A stretch of 64,000 nt of DNA from Richelia intracellularis HH01 (lineage in GTDB: Bacteria > Cyanobacteriota > Cyanobacteriia > Cyanobacteriales > Nostocaceae). The stretch lies in contig NZ_CAIY01000027.1 in NCBI RefSeq assembly GCF_000350105.1, positions 1 to 64,000 of the forward strand, written 5' to 3'. Within the stretch, counting starts at the first letter, position 1; each line of letters begins with the position of its first letter. A program made the position numbers and the translations under genes. This document shows positions 32,101 to 41,421 of this stretch, piece by piece. Under the pieces are notes generated by a model, which ran no database searches, was not told the origin of the DNA, and saw nothing but the letters and a program-made list of their open reading frames with translations.

Positions 32101-32593
32101 CCAGCCATAAGATATTATCAACCCAAAATTATGTTTGGTACATCATAAGCATTTACCCAAGACATTTTGGGTGGCAGGGCATTCGCTGCCAATTATGGAG
32201 CTGTTACCAATCACCACCCAAGTGTTGAGAAAAGTAACTGCTAGCTTTGGAAGTATTTATTTTGCTTCTCCCCTAGAAATTCTACCCCAATACTCAATTA
32301 TAGTTTTGCCACTAGGGCAAAGTCAAGGGCAACATGTTGCTCCTTAGCAAAAACAACTCTTTATGCCGACAGAATATCTTGGAAAATGCAGTCAATTGAA
32401 TATTGAGGCATTCCGAGAAGGCAGACACCCAGATTAACCGCAACATGTTTTTATAGTCAAACAGAATAGTCGAGCATGAGAATAAAGTGGGTACTACTTA
32501 ATTATGCCAACTCTTTCTTAACAGAGCAGGAACAAAAACTAATTTCCCAACGGGAATTTGTTAGTATTCGTTAATACCTGCCCATAATAAATT
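29150..32593. other. 3.4-kb gene-free stretch, largest in the window
   Basis: No intact gene. Between about 31.92 and 32.58 kb the base composition becomes more balanced and frames such as LLKNQDTINQVATREIALE and FWVAGHSLPIMELLP appear in short pieces, broken by stops and shifts. This suggests a decayed gene that I cannot identify. Open frames on both strands at 30545-30857 look random. No RNA gene recognised. Confidence 0.5.
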
Positions 32594-33403
32594 CTAGCCG
32601 ACTCGACTAATCGATTCAGCTGGCAGGCAAATTAGATTATCCCCCTGAGTAAGGATTAAGCCACGTTGACGCAGTTTACCCATCAACCGTGTGACAGTTA
32701 CACGAGTAGAACCTATAGCACTGCCAATTTGGGCATGGGTAAGAGGAAATGGTAAACAATAACCACGAATCACATCAGGGTCGGTTTCGCTCATTGCTGG
32801 CTCTCCATATTCTTCAATCAACAATGTGAGGAATCCCAAAAGACGATCAATTGTACGCCTTTGCCCTAAAGCACTCAACCACAGTAATTTACGCTGATGC
32901 TGATAGCGGAAAGCATCCATTACTTCCCGACGGAAATGAGGCCAGTTATCCAAATCATGCCAGTACATCCACAACACCGCAGTTTGATCCACATGGGCAT
33001 AAGACTGAAGTGTGAATGGTGACTGAGCAACTATTTCAAATGGTTGTCCTGCACCAACGAAACCCAAGAAAGCTTCTTCTGGGGTCCTGTTGATGCGTCT
33101 AGATGTTAATTGACTTGCTGTGGCACTAACTTGAGCTGTTCCCACCATCCGAATCGCACCCCTCTGCACCAAATATAGCAATCCAGGTCTGGCTGGAATG
33201 CGCTCATCTTTGCTAAAGGTACGACAACGGTAGTGTTCTTGAGCCCAATCGATAATCCGTTGCCAAGTCAGAAATGGACGTGAAGCCTCAGAAAAGGAGG
33301 ATGGAGATTGCATAATTAACAAAGAGCGTTCGGCTGAAGACAAAGACATCATAAAAAAGGGTGCAAGGAGTGTCTTTGTGTTGGCGTGTTGGCTTAACGC
33401 CAT
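32594..33403 (-). CDS. devH: CRP/FNR-family regulator, DevH type
   Basis: DNA-binding regulator of the CRP/FNR superfamily. The C-terminal recognition helix IGSAIGSTRVTVTRLMGKLR is almost the same as in NtcA (IGSTRVTVTRL). The effector domain differs from NtcA (LTWQRIIDWAQEHYRCRTFSKDERI, PARPGLLYLVQRGAIRM). I recognise this as the DevH-type protein needed in Nostoc/Anabaena for the heterocyst glycolipid layer. I did not verify it by alignment, so a related cyanobacterial CRP-like protein is possible. 269 residues from the first ATG; the Met of MSLSSAERS at 33349 may be the true start. An NtcA-type site lies upstream. Confidence 0.75.
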   Translation of the reverse strand: MALSQHANTKTLLAPFFMMSLSSAERSLLIMQSPSSFSEASRPFLTWQRIIDWAQEHYRCRTFSKDERIPARPGLLYLVQRGAIRMVGTAQVSATASQLTSRRINRTPEEAFLGFVGAGQPFEIVAQSPFTLQSYAHVDQTAVLWMYWHDLDNWPHFRREVMDAFRYQHQRKLLWLSALGQRRTIDRLLGFLTLLIEEYGEPAMSETDPDVIRGYCLPFPLTHAQIGSAIGSTRVTVTRLMGKLRQRGLILTQGDNLICLPAESISRVG

Positions 33404-33455
33404 TAAACAGCGCCAGCCATCAAAAAGGTAGGAAGTAATTTTTCCCTACTCTTTT

Positions 33456-33496
33456 GTTATACTCTTAACTGTACAATGTTGTGTAGTATTCTTTAC
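33456..33496 (-). promoter_or_regulatory. NtcA-activated type promoter for devH
   Basis: On the minus strand GTA-AAGAATAC-TAC (33483-33496) matches the NtcA consensus GTA-N8-TAC exactly. It is followed after 21 bases by TATAAC (33456-33461) as a -10 box. That is the layout of NtcA-activated promoters, which place the box about 22 bases before the -10. The -10 lies about 50 bases upstream of the first devH ATG. The site is near-palindromic and lies between divergent genes, so it could also affect the DALR-domain gene. Confidence 0.65.
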
Positions 33497-33617
33497 CTCT
33501 TGTTCAACTAATTTCACGAAATTATTATTTTTCTACTTTGAAAATAAAGTTATGTCCACGGACATATGACTAAAAACAAGTAATCTGAGCTACTTGCCAC
33601 CATGAACGTAATTCTTT

Positions 33618-34460
33618 GTGCATAAAAAGCTACTGGTTCCTAAATACACAGCAATTAGACAGCTTATATCCATTCAAATACGGATATCTCTAAATGTATA
33701 TGCTGGTAAAAGCAAAAATTTACATATGAATCTTGCTCATATACATCTACACAAAGTTAGAAATAAAGGTAAGATATCTTACGCAACTTCAGTAGCCTTT
33801 ATCTTGTCAAAACTTTGTAATATGAGGGCTACTGAAGTTGCTGAAGGGATAGGAGAAAACTTATCCACTAAATTGGGGGGCCAGTTTTTTGTTAATGTCA
33901 ATCCCTCAGGATTGATTAAAATATTGGTCAGCGACCAGTTTATTGCAAATTGGTTAGATAGTTTAATAAGTTCAAGTTCTGAGAATGATTTAACTATTGA
34001 TTCTGCTGGTCTTGCATACTATTCTCCAACTCTATTTACCGCCCAATATTGCCATGCCCGCTGTTGTTCTTTACTACGCTTAGGAGAGCGGGAGAGACTG
34101 ATTAGGCCATGCAGAGCCACCCAGAGTTCACTTTGGTTGGATGAAGATGAAAAAATTCGCTGTGATCACCAAACAACAAGTTGTTTAATTTCTGAGTTGG
34201 TACAAATAGTAGATTGGTTATATGACGACTGGGAAAGCTCTCAAGATATAGGTAAATCTAATAGGAAAATAAATTGGGAGAAGAATATAGTAGGTTTAGT
34301 TAATACTTTTACAGCTTTCTGGGCTGATTGTCGTATTCTAGGTACGACAATCAGCCCAGAATTAGCACAAATGAGGTTTAATCTGATTTTTGCAACTAAG
34401 TTAGTTTTAGAGTTCCTATTATTAAATCATTTGGGTATAGCTGCTCCTAAATCAATTTAA
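33618..34460 (+). CDS. DALR anticodon-binding-domain protein
   Basis: A 280-residue protein whose C-terminal half has the DALR-type helical fold found at the end of arginyl-tRNA synthetase. Examples are TAQYCHARCCSLLRLGERE (about 140-158) and RFNLIFATKLVLEFLLLNHLGI near the end. There is no catalytic synthetase domain, so it cannot charge tRNA; a stand-alone RNA-binding role is possible. It starts with GTG, since no ATG fits. It is divergent from devH across 214 bases. Two long perfect inverted repeats lie inside the frame (33783-33841 and 34317-34361), which is unusual for coding DNA. Confidence 0.75.
   Translation: MHKKLLVPKYTAIRQLISIQIRISLNVYAGKSKNLHMNLAHIHLHKVRNKGKISYATSVAFILSKLCNMRATEVAEGIGENLSTKLGGQFFVNVNPSGLIKILVSDQFIANWLDSLISSSSENDLTIDSAGLAYYSPTLFTAQYCHARCCSLLRLGERERLIRPCRATQSSLWLDEDEKIRCDHQTTSCLISELVQIVDWLYDDWESSQDIGKSNRKINWEKNIVGLVNTFTAFWADCRILGTTISPELAQMRFNLIFATKLVLEFLLLNHLGIAAPKSI
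33783..33841. repeat. 15-bp perfect inverted repeat inside a gene
   Basis: GCAACTTCAGTAGCC at 33783-33797 is exactly inverted at 33827-33841, with a 29-base loop, within the DALR-domain reading frame. It encodes ATSVAF on one arm and RATEVAE on the other, so protein sequence is conserved in both arms. Confidence 0.85.
34317..34361. repeat. 19-bp perfect inverted repeat inside a gene
   Basis: TTCTGGGCTGATTGTCGTA at 34317-34335 is exactly inverted at 34343-34361 with a 7-base loop. It encodes FWADCRILGTTISPEL in the DALR-domain protein. It has high G+C for this genome and would form a very stable mRNA hairpin near the 3' end of the gene. Confidence 0.9.
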
Positions 34461-35143
34461 AGGCAAGCCAAAAGTTTAGAAGTTGGACCATTGATAAAAT
34501 TAAACAAGTATTTTCAAATTATTTTAAGAGATAAAAACCCTTAAAAGGAAAATAAAAAATGAAGTATGCTTATACCATTGTCTAAAAGTTAATCAAGATG
34601 AAATTTTTACTAATTAACTTCCATGGTTTTAGATTTTTATCACATACAAAAATAATTCTAAAAGTTTGGAAGAGTTATTAAACTTACGATTATCTTATAA
34701 CTTTCTCTCCAAACTATGTATATTGCGTATAGATTATTAGCTTAATACGGTAATATAGATAGCATATTTTACAAAAAAATAAGTGATATTTGCTTTAATT
34801 TCATCTAGTAAAGGGCTTCTGCAATTCATTAATTTATCCATCTAGGCTAAGCCGTCTACCTCTAAGACTTTCAAGGGCAAGTATACCTTTGCCAAACATG
34901 CAATTTAGTCATGGCGACGCAATTATACAATAAATGCCTTGAGTAGAAATACCTTATGTTAGTTATCGGGGTAGATACAGGATGCACTCTTGGAAATGGA
35001 TTTGTATAAATTTATTATTATGAGTAATTTTTTTCCTAAAAAAGGCTTAAGTCTGACTAATTGTATAAATTATAGTGGTTCCTGGGAAGTCTTAATTTTC
35101 ATTCATGTATAACCGGAATTTATCAGTTGCAGCATTCAAGTAG
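34461..35143. other. Gene-free stretch before purS
   Basis: No coding frame on either strand. The 34.8-34.95 kb part is somewhat less AT-rich and may be a relic, but I could not identify it. The purS promoter should be in the last 100 bases; no clear motif. Confidence 0.5.
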
Positions 35144-35428
35144 ATGTCAGTGAAAAGAAAATATAGAGCGAAAATTTGGGTTACCCTACGCCCTTCAATA
35201 CTAGATCCAGCTGGTGTTGCAGTGCAGTCGGGTCTGAAATATCTGGGATATGATAATGTAGAGCAGTTACGCATTGGCAAGTATATTGAATTGTTGATAA
35301 ATGCCAAGGATGATAGAATGGCAAATCAGCAGTTAAATGATATATGCAACCGAATGCTGGCAAATCCAGTCATTGAAAATTATCGTTTTGAGATAATTGA
35401 AGTAGAATCCCAAACTGGGGCCTTTTAA
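35144..35428 (+). CDS. purS: Phosphoribosylformylglycinamidine synthase subunit PurS
   Basis: Small structural subunit that links PurQ and PurL in the FGAM synthase complex of purine synthesis. 94 residues, with the family phrases RAKIWVTLRPSILDPAG, ALKYLGY-like SGLKYLGYDNVEQLRIGK and the C-terminal CNRMLANPVIENYRFEI. Followed by purQ after 90 bases on the same strand, the standard order. purL is not in the window. Confidence 0.95.
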   Translation: MSVKRKYRAKIWVTLRPSILDPAGVAVQSGLKYLGYDNVEQLRIGKYIELLINAKDDRMANQQLNDICNRMLANPVIENYRFEIIEVESQTGAF

Positions 35429-35518
35429 TTTTGTATTACCACTTTCCATAACTATTTCTAGGAATACCTACTGAAGTCTAAATGATTAGTATTACTAATT
35501 TACAAGGAAAAGTTAAAA

Positions 35519-36193
35519 ATGATATTTGGAGTGGTTGTTTTTCCCGGTTCTAATTGTGATCGTGATGTTGCCTATGTAACCCGAGATATAATGGGTCAAC
35601 CAACTCGCATGATTTGGCATCAAGAGACTGATATTACTGAGATTGATGTAATTGTGCTTCCTGGAGGTTTTAGCTATGGGGACTATTTACGTTGTGGTGC
35701 AATCGCTCGTTTTTCTCCAATAATGCAACAAGTTATAGAACATGCTAATCAAGGCAAGTTAGTTATTGGTATTTGCAATGGTTTTCAAGTATTGACCGAG
35801 GCTCATTTACTACCAGGCATACTAGTGAAAAATCGTGACACGCATTTTATTTGTGATCGTCTTCCACTAAAAGTGGAACGAAATGATTTACCTTGGACTC
35901 AATTGTATGCTCAGGATGAGATAATTACTTTGCCGGTCGCCCATGGAGAAGGGCAATTTTTTGCTAGTGAACAAACCTTGACAGAAATTGAGGGAAATAA
36001 CCAAGTATTATTTCGTTATGTTGGTAACAATCCTAATGGTTCTCAAAATCGTATTGCTGGTATCTGTAATCGTCAGGGTAATGTCTTAGGAATGATGCCT
36101 CACCCAGAAAGGTCTGCTGATAATCTTGTGGGTGGCACCTATGGTTTGAAATTATTTCAGGGCTTATTAGAGTCAGTTACCATTAGAACTTAG
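35519..36193 (+). CDS. purQ: Phosphoribosylformylglycinamidine synthase subunit PurQ (glutaminase)
   Basis: Class I glutamine amidotransferase that delivers ammonia to PurL for converting FGAR to FGAM. 224 residues, complete. The N-terminus is FGVVVFPGSNCDRD, the nucleophile Cys lies in IGICNGFQVL (about residue 86), and the His-Glu pair lies in MMPHPERSAD (about 197-199). AAGGAA precedes the ATG. It forms an operon with purS. Confidence 0.97.
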   Translation: MIFGVVVFPGSNCDRDVAYVTRDIMGQPTRMIWHQETDITEIDVIVLPGGFSYGDYLRCGAIARFSPIMQQVIEHANQGKLVIGICNGFQVLTEAHLLPGILVKNRDTHFICDRLPLKVERNDLPWTQLYAQDEIITLPVAHGEGQFFASEQTLTEIEGNNQVLFRYVGNNPNGSQNRIAGICNRQGNVLGMMPHPERSADNLVGGTYGLKLFQGLLESVTIRT

Positions 36194-36859
36194 AGGTTTC
36201 CTAACCGGAAGAAGACAAGGAACAGAAGTGAATAACATTTACTTATCTTGTGGGAACTAGTTGTGGGAAAATTTATTGGAGATAAAAAAACTATGCCAAT
36301 CATCTCATCTTTATGATAGGGGGAATTATAGCAAGGTATAAAACTTCTCTGGTGCTTTTTTAAAAAACTTATACTAATCAGTTATTTGATATTATCCCAA
36401 TAAGCAAAACAAAAGGATAATCTGCCATCTAAATAATTTTTGAGCAATGGCAAGCAATTGGTTTGTTCAAACCTCAAACCCGCTTATATAATCCAATGAC
36501 GAAAATTCATAGTCCATTTCATTAGTTATGAAGGGTTTTTCGTCAAAGCCACTTATCTGTCCTGGCACTTATTAGGCAAAGAATTATGTTCACATCCTCT
36601 GTCATACGGACAAGTCTTCAGATAAAACACTTTATGCTAATCATTCCAACAAAATGTGGGAAAATTTATTCATGAATGGCTAAACGCTGACTATGCGCCT
36701 GCGTCTGCCTGGTTTAGCTGCAGAATTAAATTGTTGGAGACCAGGTTCAAATGAAACTAATAAATTTTTGATGAATTGATTAGTTTTCCCTCTTGTTTAC
36801 ACAGAGGGTGACTGCATTTACAAACAAGGTAATCACTTATCAGGAAATCTTAAATTAAT
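36194..36859. other. purQ-glgB intergenic region, possibly with a gene relic
   Basis: No intact frame. From about 36.44 to 36.77 kb the composition is richer and frames read like protein in short runs (EQWQAIGLFKPQTRLYNP, VGKFIHEWLNADYAPASAW), alternating between frames. This suggests a heavily shifted dead gene, which I cannot name. Both flanking genes end here (convergent). Confidence 0.4.
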
Positions 36860-39166
36860 TTATTCCTCTGAGGCTTGTAATCCTGTGCTTATATCTGAAT
36901 CTAACTTGAGAATTAATACTCCCAAAGGTGGTAAACAGAAATCTAGGGAATATGGTAGATTGTGAAATGGCCAATTATCAGTCCATTTACCGCCCAAGTT
37001 ACCCATATTAGCACCACCATAATGACGGGCATCACTATTGAAAACCTCACTGTAAAAGCCTGGTTTGGGTACACCAATACGGTAGTGTGAATGGGGCTGA
37101 GGTGTAAAGTTACATACAACAATTACAAAACTGTCATCGTCCTTGCTTCTACGGATAAAGGACACTACACTGTGGCTATTATCGCTGCAATCAATCCACT
37201 CAAAACCTTCCTTTACAAAGTCTTGGGAGTATAGAGCTGGCTCGCTATGATAGAGATGATTCAAATCAGTGAAAAATCTTTTTAATTGCTCATGTGAATC
37301 ATGTTGCAATAAATGTGAATCTAAATCACTCCAAACATTCCACTCATTCCATTGCCCAAACTCCATACCCATAAACATGGTTTTCTTTCCAGGATGTGTA
37401 AACATATAAGCAAATAAGCATCGCACATTAGCAAACTTTTGCCACTTATCCCCAGGCATTTTACCAATGATATTACTCTTACCATGTACTACCTCATCAT
37501 GAGAAAGAGCTAACATGAAGTTTTCGCTATGATGGTACCACATACTAAAGGTAATGTTGTTGTGATGGAATTGACGAAACCAGGGATCCATGCTGAAGTA
37601 GTCCAACACATCATGCATCCAACCCATATTCCACTTTAAGTTAAAACCTAAACCACCAGTATAAGTAGGCCAGGATACCATAGGCCAAGATGTAGAGTCT
37701 TCCGCGATGGAAAGGATACCGGGAAAATAACTAAATATAAGGTGGTTAAACTGACGCAAAAACTCTACTGCCTCTAAGTTTTCTCTACCACCATATTTGT
37801 TAGGTAGCCATTCCCCTTCCTTACGACAGTAGTCTAGATAAAGCATGGAGGCTACAGCATCAACCCGAATACCATCAATATGATATTTATCAAACCAGAA
37901 GAGGGCATTAGATATCAAGAAATTACGTACCTCATGGCGGGAATAATTGAATACTAAAGTTCCCCATTCCTTGTGCTCTCCTTTACGGGGGTCTGCATGT
38001 TCATACAGATGAGTACCGTCAAAAAAGGCTAAACCATGCCCATCTTTGGGGAAATGGCCAGGAACCCAATCTATAATTACCCCAATGTTTTGTTGGTGAC
38101 ATTGGTCAATGAAATACATAAACTCTTCAGGACTACCATAACGTGATGTAGGAGCAAAGTAGCCTGTAACTTGATAACCCCAGGAACCGTCAAAAGGATG
38201 TTCTGCAATAGGTAGGAGTTCAACGTGAGTATATCCCATTTCCTTAACATAGGGAATGAGCTTATCTACAAATTCCGGATAAGTAAGAAAACGAGCTGCA
38301 GTATTTAATTCAGAAACTGGTACGACTGTCTCCACTCCTTCATTAGGCAATTTAGATCTCTTGTCACTGCTAGCATTAGCATGTAACCAGGAACCTAAAT
38401 GAAGCTCGTAAACAGAAATAGGTTGTGTAAGAGGGTCAGTATGACGGCGTTTTTCCATCCACTGATCATCCTGCCAGGAGTAAGAATTTAAGTTACTAAC
38501 TATAGATGCTGTTTTTGGTCGTACTTCTTGTTGAAAGCCGTAGGGATCTGATTTTTCGTAAATATGACCTTTATTATTTTTGATTTCGTACTTGTAATGT
38601 TCTCCTATACCAAGAGAAGGAATAAATAGTTCCCAAATCCCTGTCGCTCCCCTACGCATTTGGTGTTTGCGCCCATCCCACTGATTGAAATTACCTAGTA
38701 TGGAAACATTGCGTGCATTAGGTGCCCAAACAGCAAAATAAACTCCTTTTATATTATCTATTTCAAGGGGGTGTGCTCCTAGTTTTTCATAAATGCGATG
38801 GTGATTACCTTCGCTAAACAAGTGTAAATCAAATTCTGTCAAACGACCTGGACGGAAAGCATAGGGGTCATAAATAACTCGTTCTTGTTGCCCTTCCTTA
38901 ATTCGTAATTGATAATTATTAATCTCTTTAGTTTCAATAGTACATTCAAAAAAGTGAGGATTATGAATAGCTTGCATTGGATATTCTTGGCGATCCTCTG
39001 GTAAAACTACCCATGTTGCAGTAGCATTTGGTAGGTAAGCCCTAACTGCCCAGACAGTTTTATCATTCTCTTTTAAGAGATGGGAACCAAGAATTTCAAA
39101 AGGATCGTGGTGCTGATTCCAAACAATACGATTGACCTGCTCAGAATCAATTGTGGTTATAGACAT
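36860..39166 (-). CDS. glgB: 1,4-alpha-glucan branching enzyme
   Basis: GH13 enzyme that introduces alpha-1,6 branches into glycogen, the main carbon store and a reductant source for nitrogen fixation. 768 residues: an N-terminal N1 domain, a CBM48 domain (about 120-220, VYFAVWAPNARNVSILGNFN), then the catalytic barrel. Conserved regions are the nucleophile Asp in DGIRVDAVASMLYLDY, the acid Glu in LSIAEDSTSWP and the transition-state residues in LALSHDEVVHGK. The C-terminal beta domain is complete. Length and motifs are normal. Confidence 0.98.
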   Translation of the reverse strand: MSITTIDSEQVNRIVWNQHHDPFEILGSHLLKENDKTVWAVRAYLPNATATWVVLPEDRQEYPMQAIHNPHFFECTIETKEINNYQLRIKEGQQERVIYDPYAFRPGRLTEFDLHLFSEGNHHRIYEKLGAHPLEIDNIKGVYFAVWAPNARNVSILGNFNQWDGRKHQMRRGATGIWELFIPSLGIGEHYKYEIKNNKGHIYEKSDPYGFQQEVRPKTASIVSNLNSYSWQDDQWMEKRRHTDPLTQPISVYELHLGSWLHANASSDKRSKLPNEGVETVVPVSELNTAARFLTYPEFVDKLIPYVKEMGYTHVELLPIAEHPFDGSWGYQVTGYFAPTSRYGSPEEFMYFIDQCHQQNIGVIIDWVPGHFPKDGHGLAFFDGTHLYEHADPRKGEHKEWGTLVFNYSRHEVRNFLISNALFWFDKYHIDGIRVDAVASMLYLDYCRKEGEWLPNKYGGRENLEAVEFLRQFNHLIFSYFPGILSIAEDSTSWPMVSWPTYTGGLGFNLKWNMGWMHDVLDYFSMDPWFRQFHHNNITFSMWYHHSENFMLALSHDEVVHGKSNIIGKMPGDKWQKFANVRCLFAYMFTHPGKKTMFMGMEFGQWNEWNVWSDLDSHLLQHDSHEQLKRFFTDLNHLYHSEPALYSQDFVKEGFEWIDCSDNSHSVVSFIRRSKDDDSFVIVVCNFTPQPHSHYRIGVPKPGFYSEVFNSDARHYGGANMGNLGGKWTDNWPFHNLPYSLDFCLPPLGVLILKLDSDISTGLQASEE

Positions 39167-40315
39167 ATAGAGACCTACATTATATTAAAGTGATTAAGTA
39201 AATTTGGTTTTCCTAATCATGTTGATACTTGTACAATTGATATATAGTATCCAATATCTATTTACAAAATTCGTGATTTTCGCAATCCTAACTCTATTAA
39301 GGTTTATAAGAAATTATTAGGCCATGTTCAGCAATGATTTGAAAAAATAAAATGGAAGAAAATATGTATTCCATACAAAACAAATGTTGCCAGAATCGTA
39401 TTGAATTCTCTTCTAGACAACTTTGAATAATTAGCGGTAGCTGGGTAAGGGAATAGTTGGTTAATTGTAATAAAAGTAATATCCATGTGTTAAGGGTTCA
39501 AAACTGGCAAGTTTATTTCCACATTTGAATACAATACCAAAACTGAAAACATCAAGATTCAAATTTAAGAGGTTATTGGTAAGAGTATGTAAAACATAGT
39601 TAACTATTGTTTTCATAAGCTTGGTCTATAGTTGTTAAACAAAGTTATTGATAGCAATAGAAGCTGCTCAGAAAAGAGCGTAGTTTTGAAAACTTTTGCT
39701 ATATTGCATTTATTTCCCTATTAATACCTATTGAGATAATTCCGATGTTTGAGTTCTGCCGGAAATACTACAAATAAAACTATAAATTATACATTTGGCA
39801 TTCTACTAATTTAACTAGCTATTTTATAGAATTGAGTCTTAAACTTATTCAATATTACCAAAAACTTATACAGGTGAAAAATATTTCATTAACTCGGCCA
39901 GTGAAAATTATTCCTATACTGTAATAGTCTGTAGAAAAATTATTTTGAGCTGTTACTAGGAGACAACTACACATCTGTAAAACTTTATTAAATCTTTTAG
40001 TACGGAATCACTCAAACTCCATAAAATACAAGACTAAATACTAGGGTGATGTTGTATTTAGTCTGGTATTTAGTCTGATAATTAACGTATTTGAATTATT
40101 GGATAATTTGGCTTTAAAATTGATCTGAGTAACTCTAAAAAATCCCTATTATCAAGTCATATTTCATTTTATATCCCTTATTAGGATAAACTGTTTAGTT
40201 ATCTTATTAGACTTTCGGATTATCAAAAAAATGCGCATCAATACTTAGATAAGCGTGGAATTATTCAGTTACAAAAATGCATTTTGCTGACATTTTTCCT
40301 CTTGCCAATAACGTA
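39167..40315. other. 1.1-kb gene-free stretch
   Basis: No coding frame. Contains a small repeat cluster at 40031-40077 (listed). It otherwise consists of AT-rich DNA upstream of glgB and downstream of the next minus-strand gene. Confidence 0.5.
40031..40077. repeat. Combined inverted and tandem repeat
   Basis: GTATTTAGTCTG occurs twice in tandem (40054-40065, 40066-40077). Its first 11 bases are inverted at 40031-40041 (AGACTAAATAC), so an 11-bp hairpin can form with either copy. No gene boundary is close enough to suggest a terminator. Confidence 0.75.
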
Positions 40316-40344
40316 TTATATATCTAGGAAAGGAAATATTCTAA

Positions 40345-40629
40345 TTAATAATTTCCGCAAGCGCAATAAAAAATAGTTTCCCGAACCTTTGTATCAAGTT
40401 TGGGTGTTGGTGCTATTTGCAATGTGGATTGTAATTCTGCATACTCAGCAGGTGTGAGGAGTTCACCATCAACAGGTGATCTTGCAGAAGTAATGATTTC
40501 TGTCCGTAATATTTCTTCGGGGGTATCAGCTATAGGTGGTAATGCCACAGCAAATTTTCCGAGAATTATCATTAATGCACAGACAATAGTTATATTTATA
40601 TAGGTAATGTATTTGGTTGGTATCACCAT
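40345..40629 (-). CDS. Small secreted cyanobacterial hypothetical, C-terminus frameshifted
   Basis: As read, 94 residues. There is an N-terminal signal or anchor (about 8-29, INITIVCALMIILGKFAVAL), then a short domain with TPEEILRTEIITSARSPVDG and LLTPAEYAELQ, a pattern I recall from a conserved cyanobacterial protein. The last 11 residues (ETIFYCACGNY) look wrong. Adding one base to the A/T run at 40368-40373 continues the frame to 40316 with FLLRLRKLLIRIFPFLDI, which fits the expected basic-hydrophobic tail. So the gene is damaged, mis-sequenced, or read by slippage. Function unknown. Confidence 0.65.
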   Translation of the reverse strand: MVIPTKYITYINITIVCALMIILGKFAVALPPIADTPEEILRTEIITSARSPVDGELLTPAEYAELQSTLQIAPTPKLDTKVRETIFYCACGNY

Positions 40630-40811
40630 GATTAGAGATTAAAAATCGCAGGTAATTACTCAATAGGACTACCTGCGAATAATTTATGAATAGATTTATT
40701 TGAGAATTTTAAAACGGCTTCATTCTAACCAGTCTGCAAATTACATTTCCATCGAATATTTAGTGGGAAGCAGTTGCAAATACTACTTTTACACCAAATA
40801 TATTTAGGAAA

Positions 40812-40985
40812 TTAGGGGCTATTAGTGGTGTCAGTATCAGGAGCGGGCTTACCAGTATCAGCAGGTTCGCTAGTTTTTTCAGGGCTAGGACTTTTTGTAT
40901 TCTTAGGAGTGTTGGTATTCTCACAAGCTCCCAAGGCAACAGCCACAGTCAATGCGAGTGCAAAGCCTAATATTCTAATTTTCAT
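40812..40985 (-). CDS. 57-residue lipoprotein
   Basis: A small minus-strand gene: MKIRILGFALALTVAVALGA, then the lipid-attachment Cys. The lipobox is ALGAC (Cys about residue 21). The mature part is a Pro/Thr/Ser/Asp-rich, low-complexity peptide ending TDTTNSP, typical of a flexible surface tether. GAGGAG lies 4 bases before the ATG, the best ribosome-binding site in the region. A plus-strand open frame overlaps it (40825-41031) but lacks protein-like features. Function unknown. Confidence 0.75.
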   Translation of the reverse strand: MKIRILGFALALTVAVALGACENTNTPKNTKSPSPEKTSEPADTGKPAPDTDTTNSP

Positions 40986-41421
40986 AACTCCTCTTTCACC
41001 TTATAAAATGGGAAAATGTTTAGTCTGTTGAATAAGATACCTTAATTTACTGCTTTTTCTAAAGTATTTCAACTCTCATTTTTTTGAGCATTCTTTTCAG
41101 TTCAGCTTTTGAGGAGTTGGTCATAATATACACATATTAGGATTAAGAAGGGTGAAAACTCTATAAAATAATTATCAATTTACTAAAGTTAATGGATTAT
41201 CCAGAAACATTATAGAAATTGAGACATCACTTATCTATGTTTGTTTGTTCCTTATTATAGCTGTTCATAAAAATTATTGTTACATATACAGGATATATTA
41301 TCCCCAAGTTTATGACTTGTACTTGGTAAATAATACCAAACATTATTAAGCCTTAGTAGGCTTGATATCAAGCATTTGTTAGCTCTTATATTTAACCTTT
41401 ATACTTAACATCAAAATAATT
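40986..41421. other. Divergent intergenic region
   Basis: Lies between the minus-strand lipoprotein and the plus-strand FtsL-like gene. It contains the promoter regions of both. A 14-bp palindrome GCTTGATATCAAGC is present near 41361. Nothing else was recognised. Confidence 0.45.

Noticed and set aside
32594..33403. Assignment as NtcA
   Set aside because: Only the helix-turn-helix matches NtcA; the effector domain and length differ, fitting a DevH-type regulator.
40825..41031. Plus-strand frame overlapping the small lipoprotein gene
   Set aside because: The minus strand has the lipobox and ribosome-binding site; the plus frame is its shadow.
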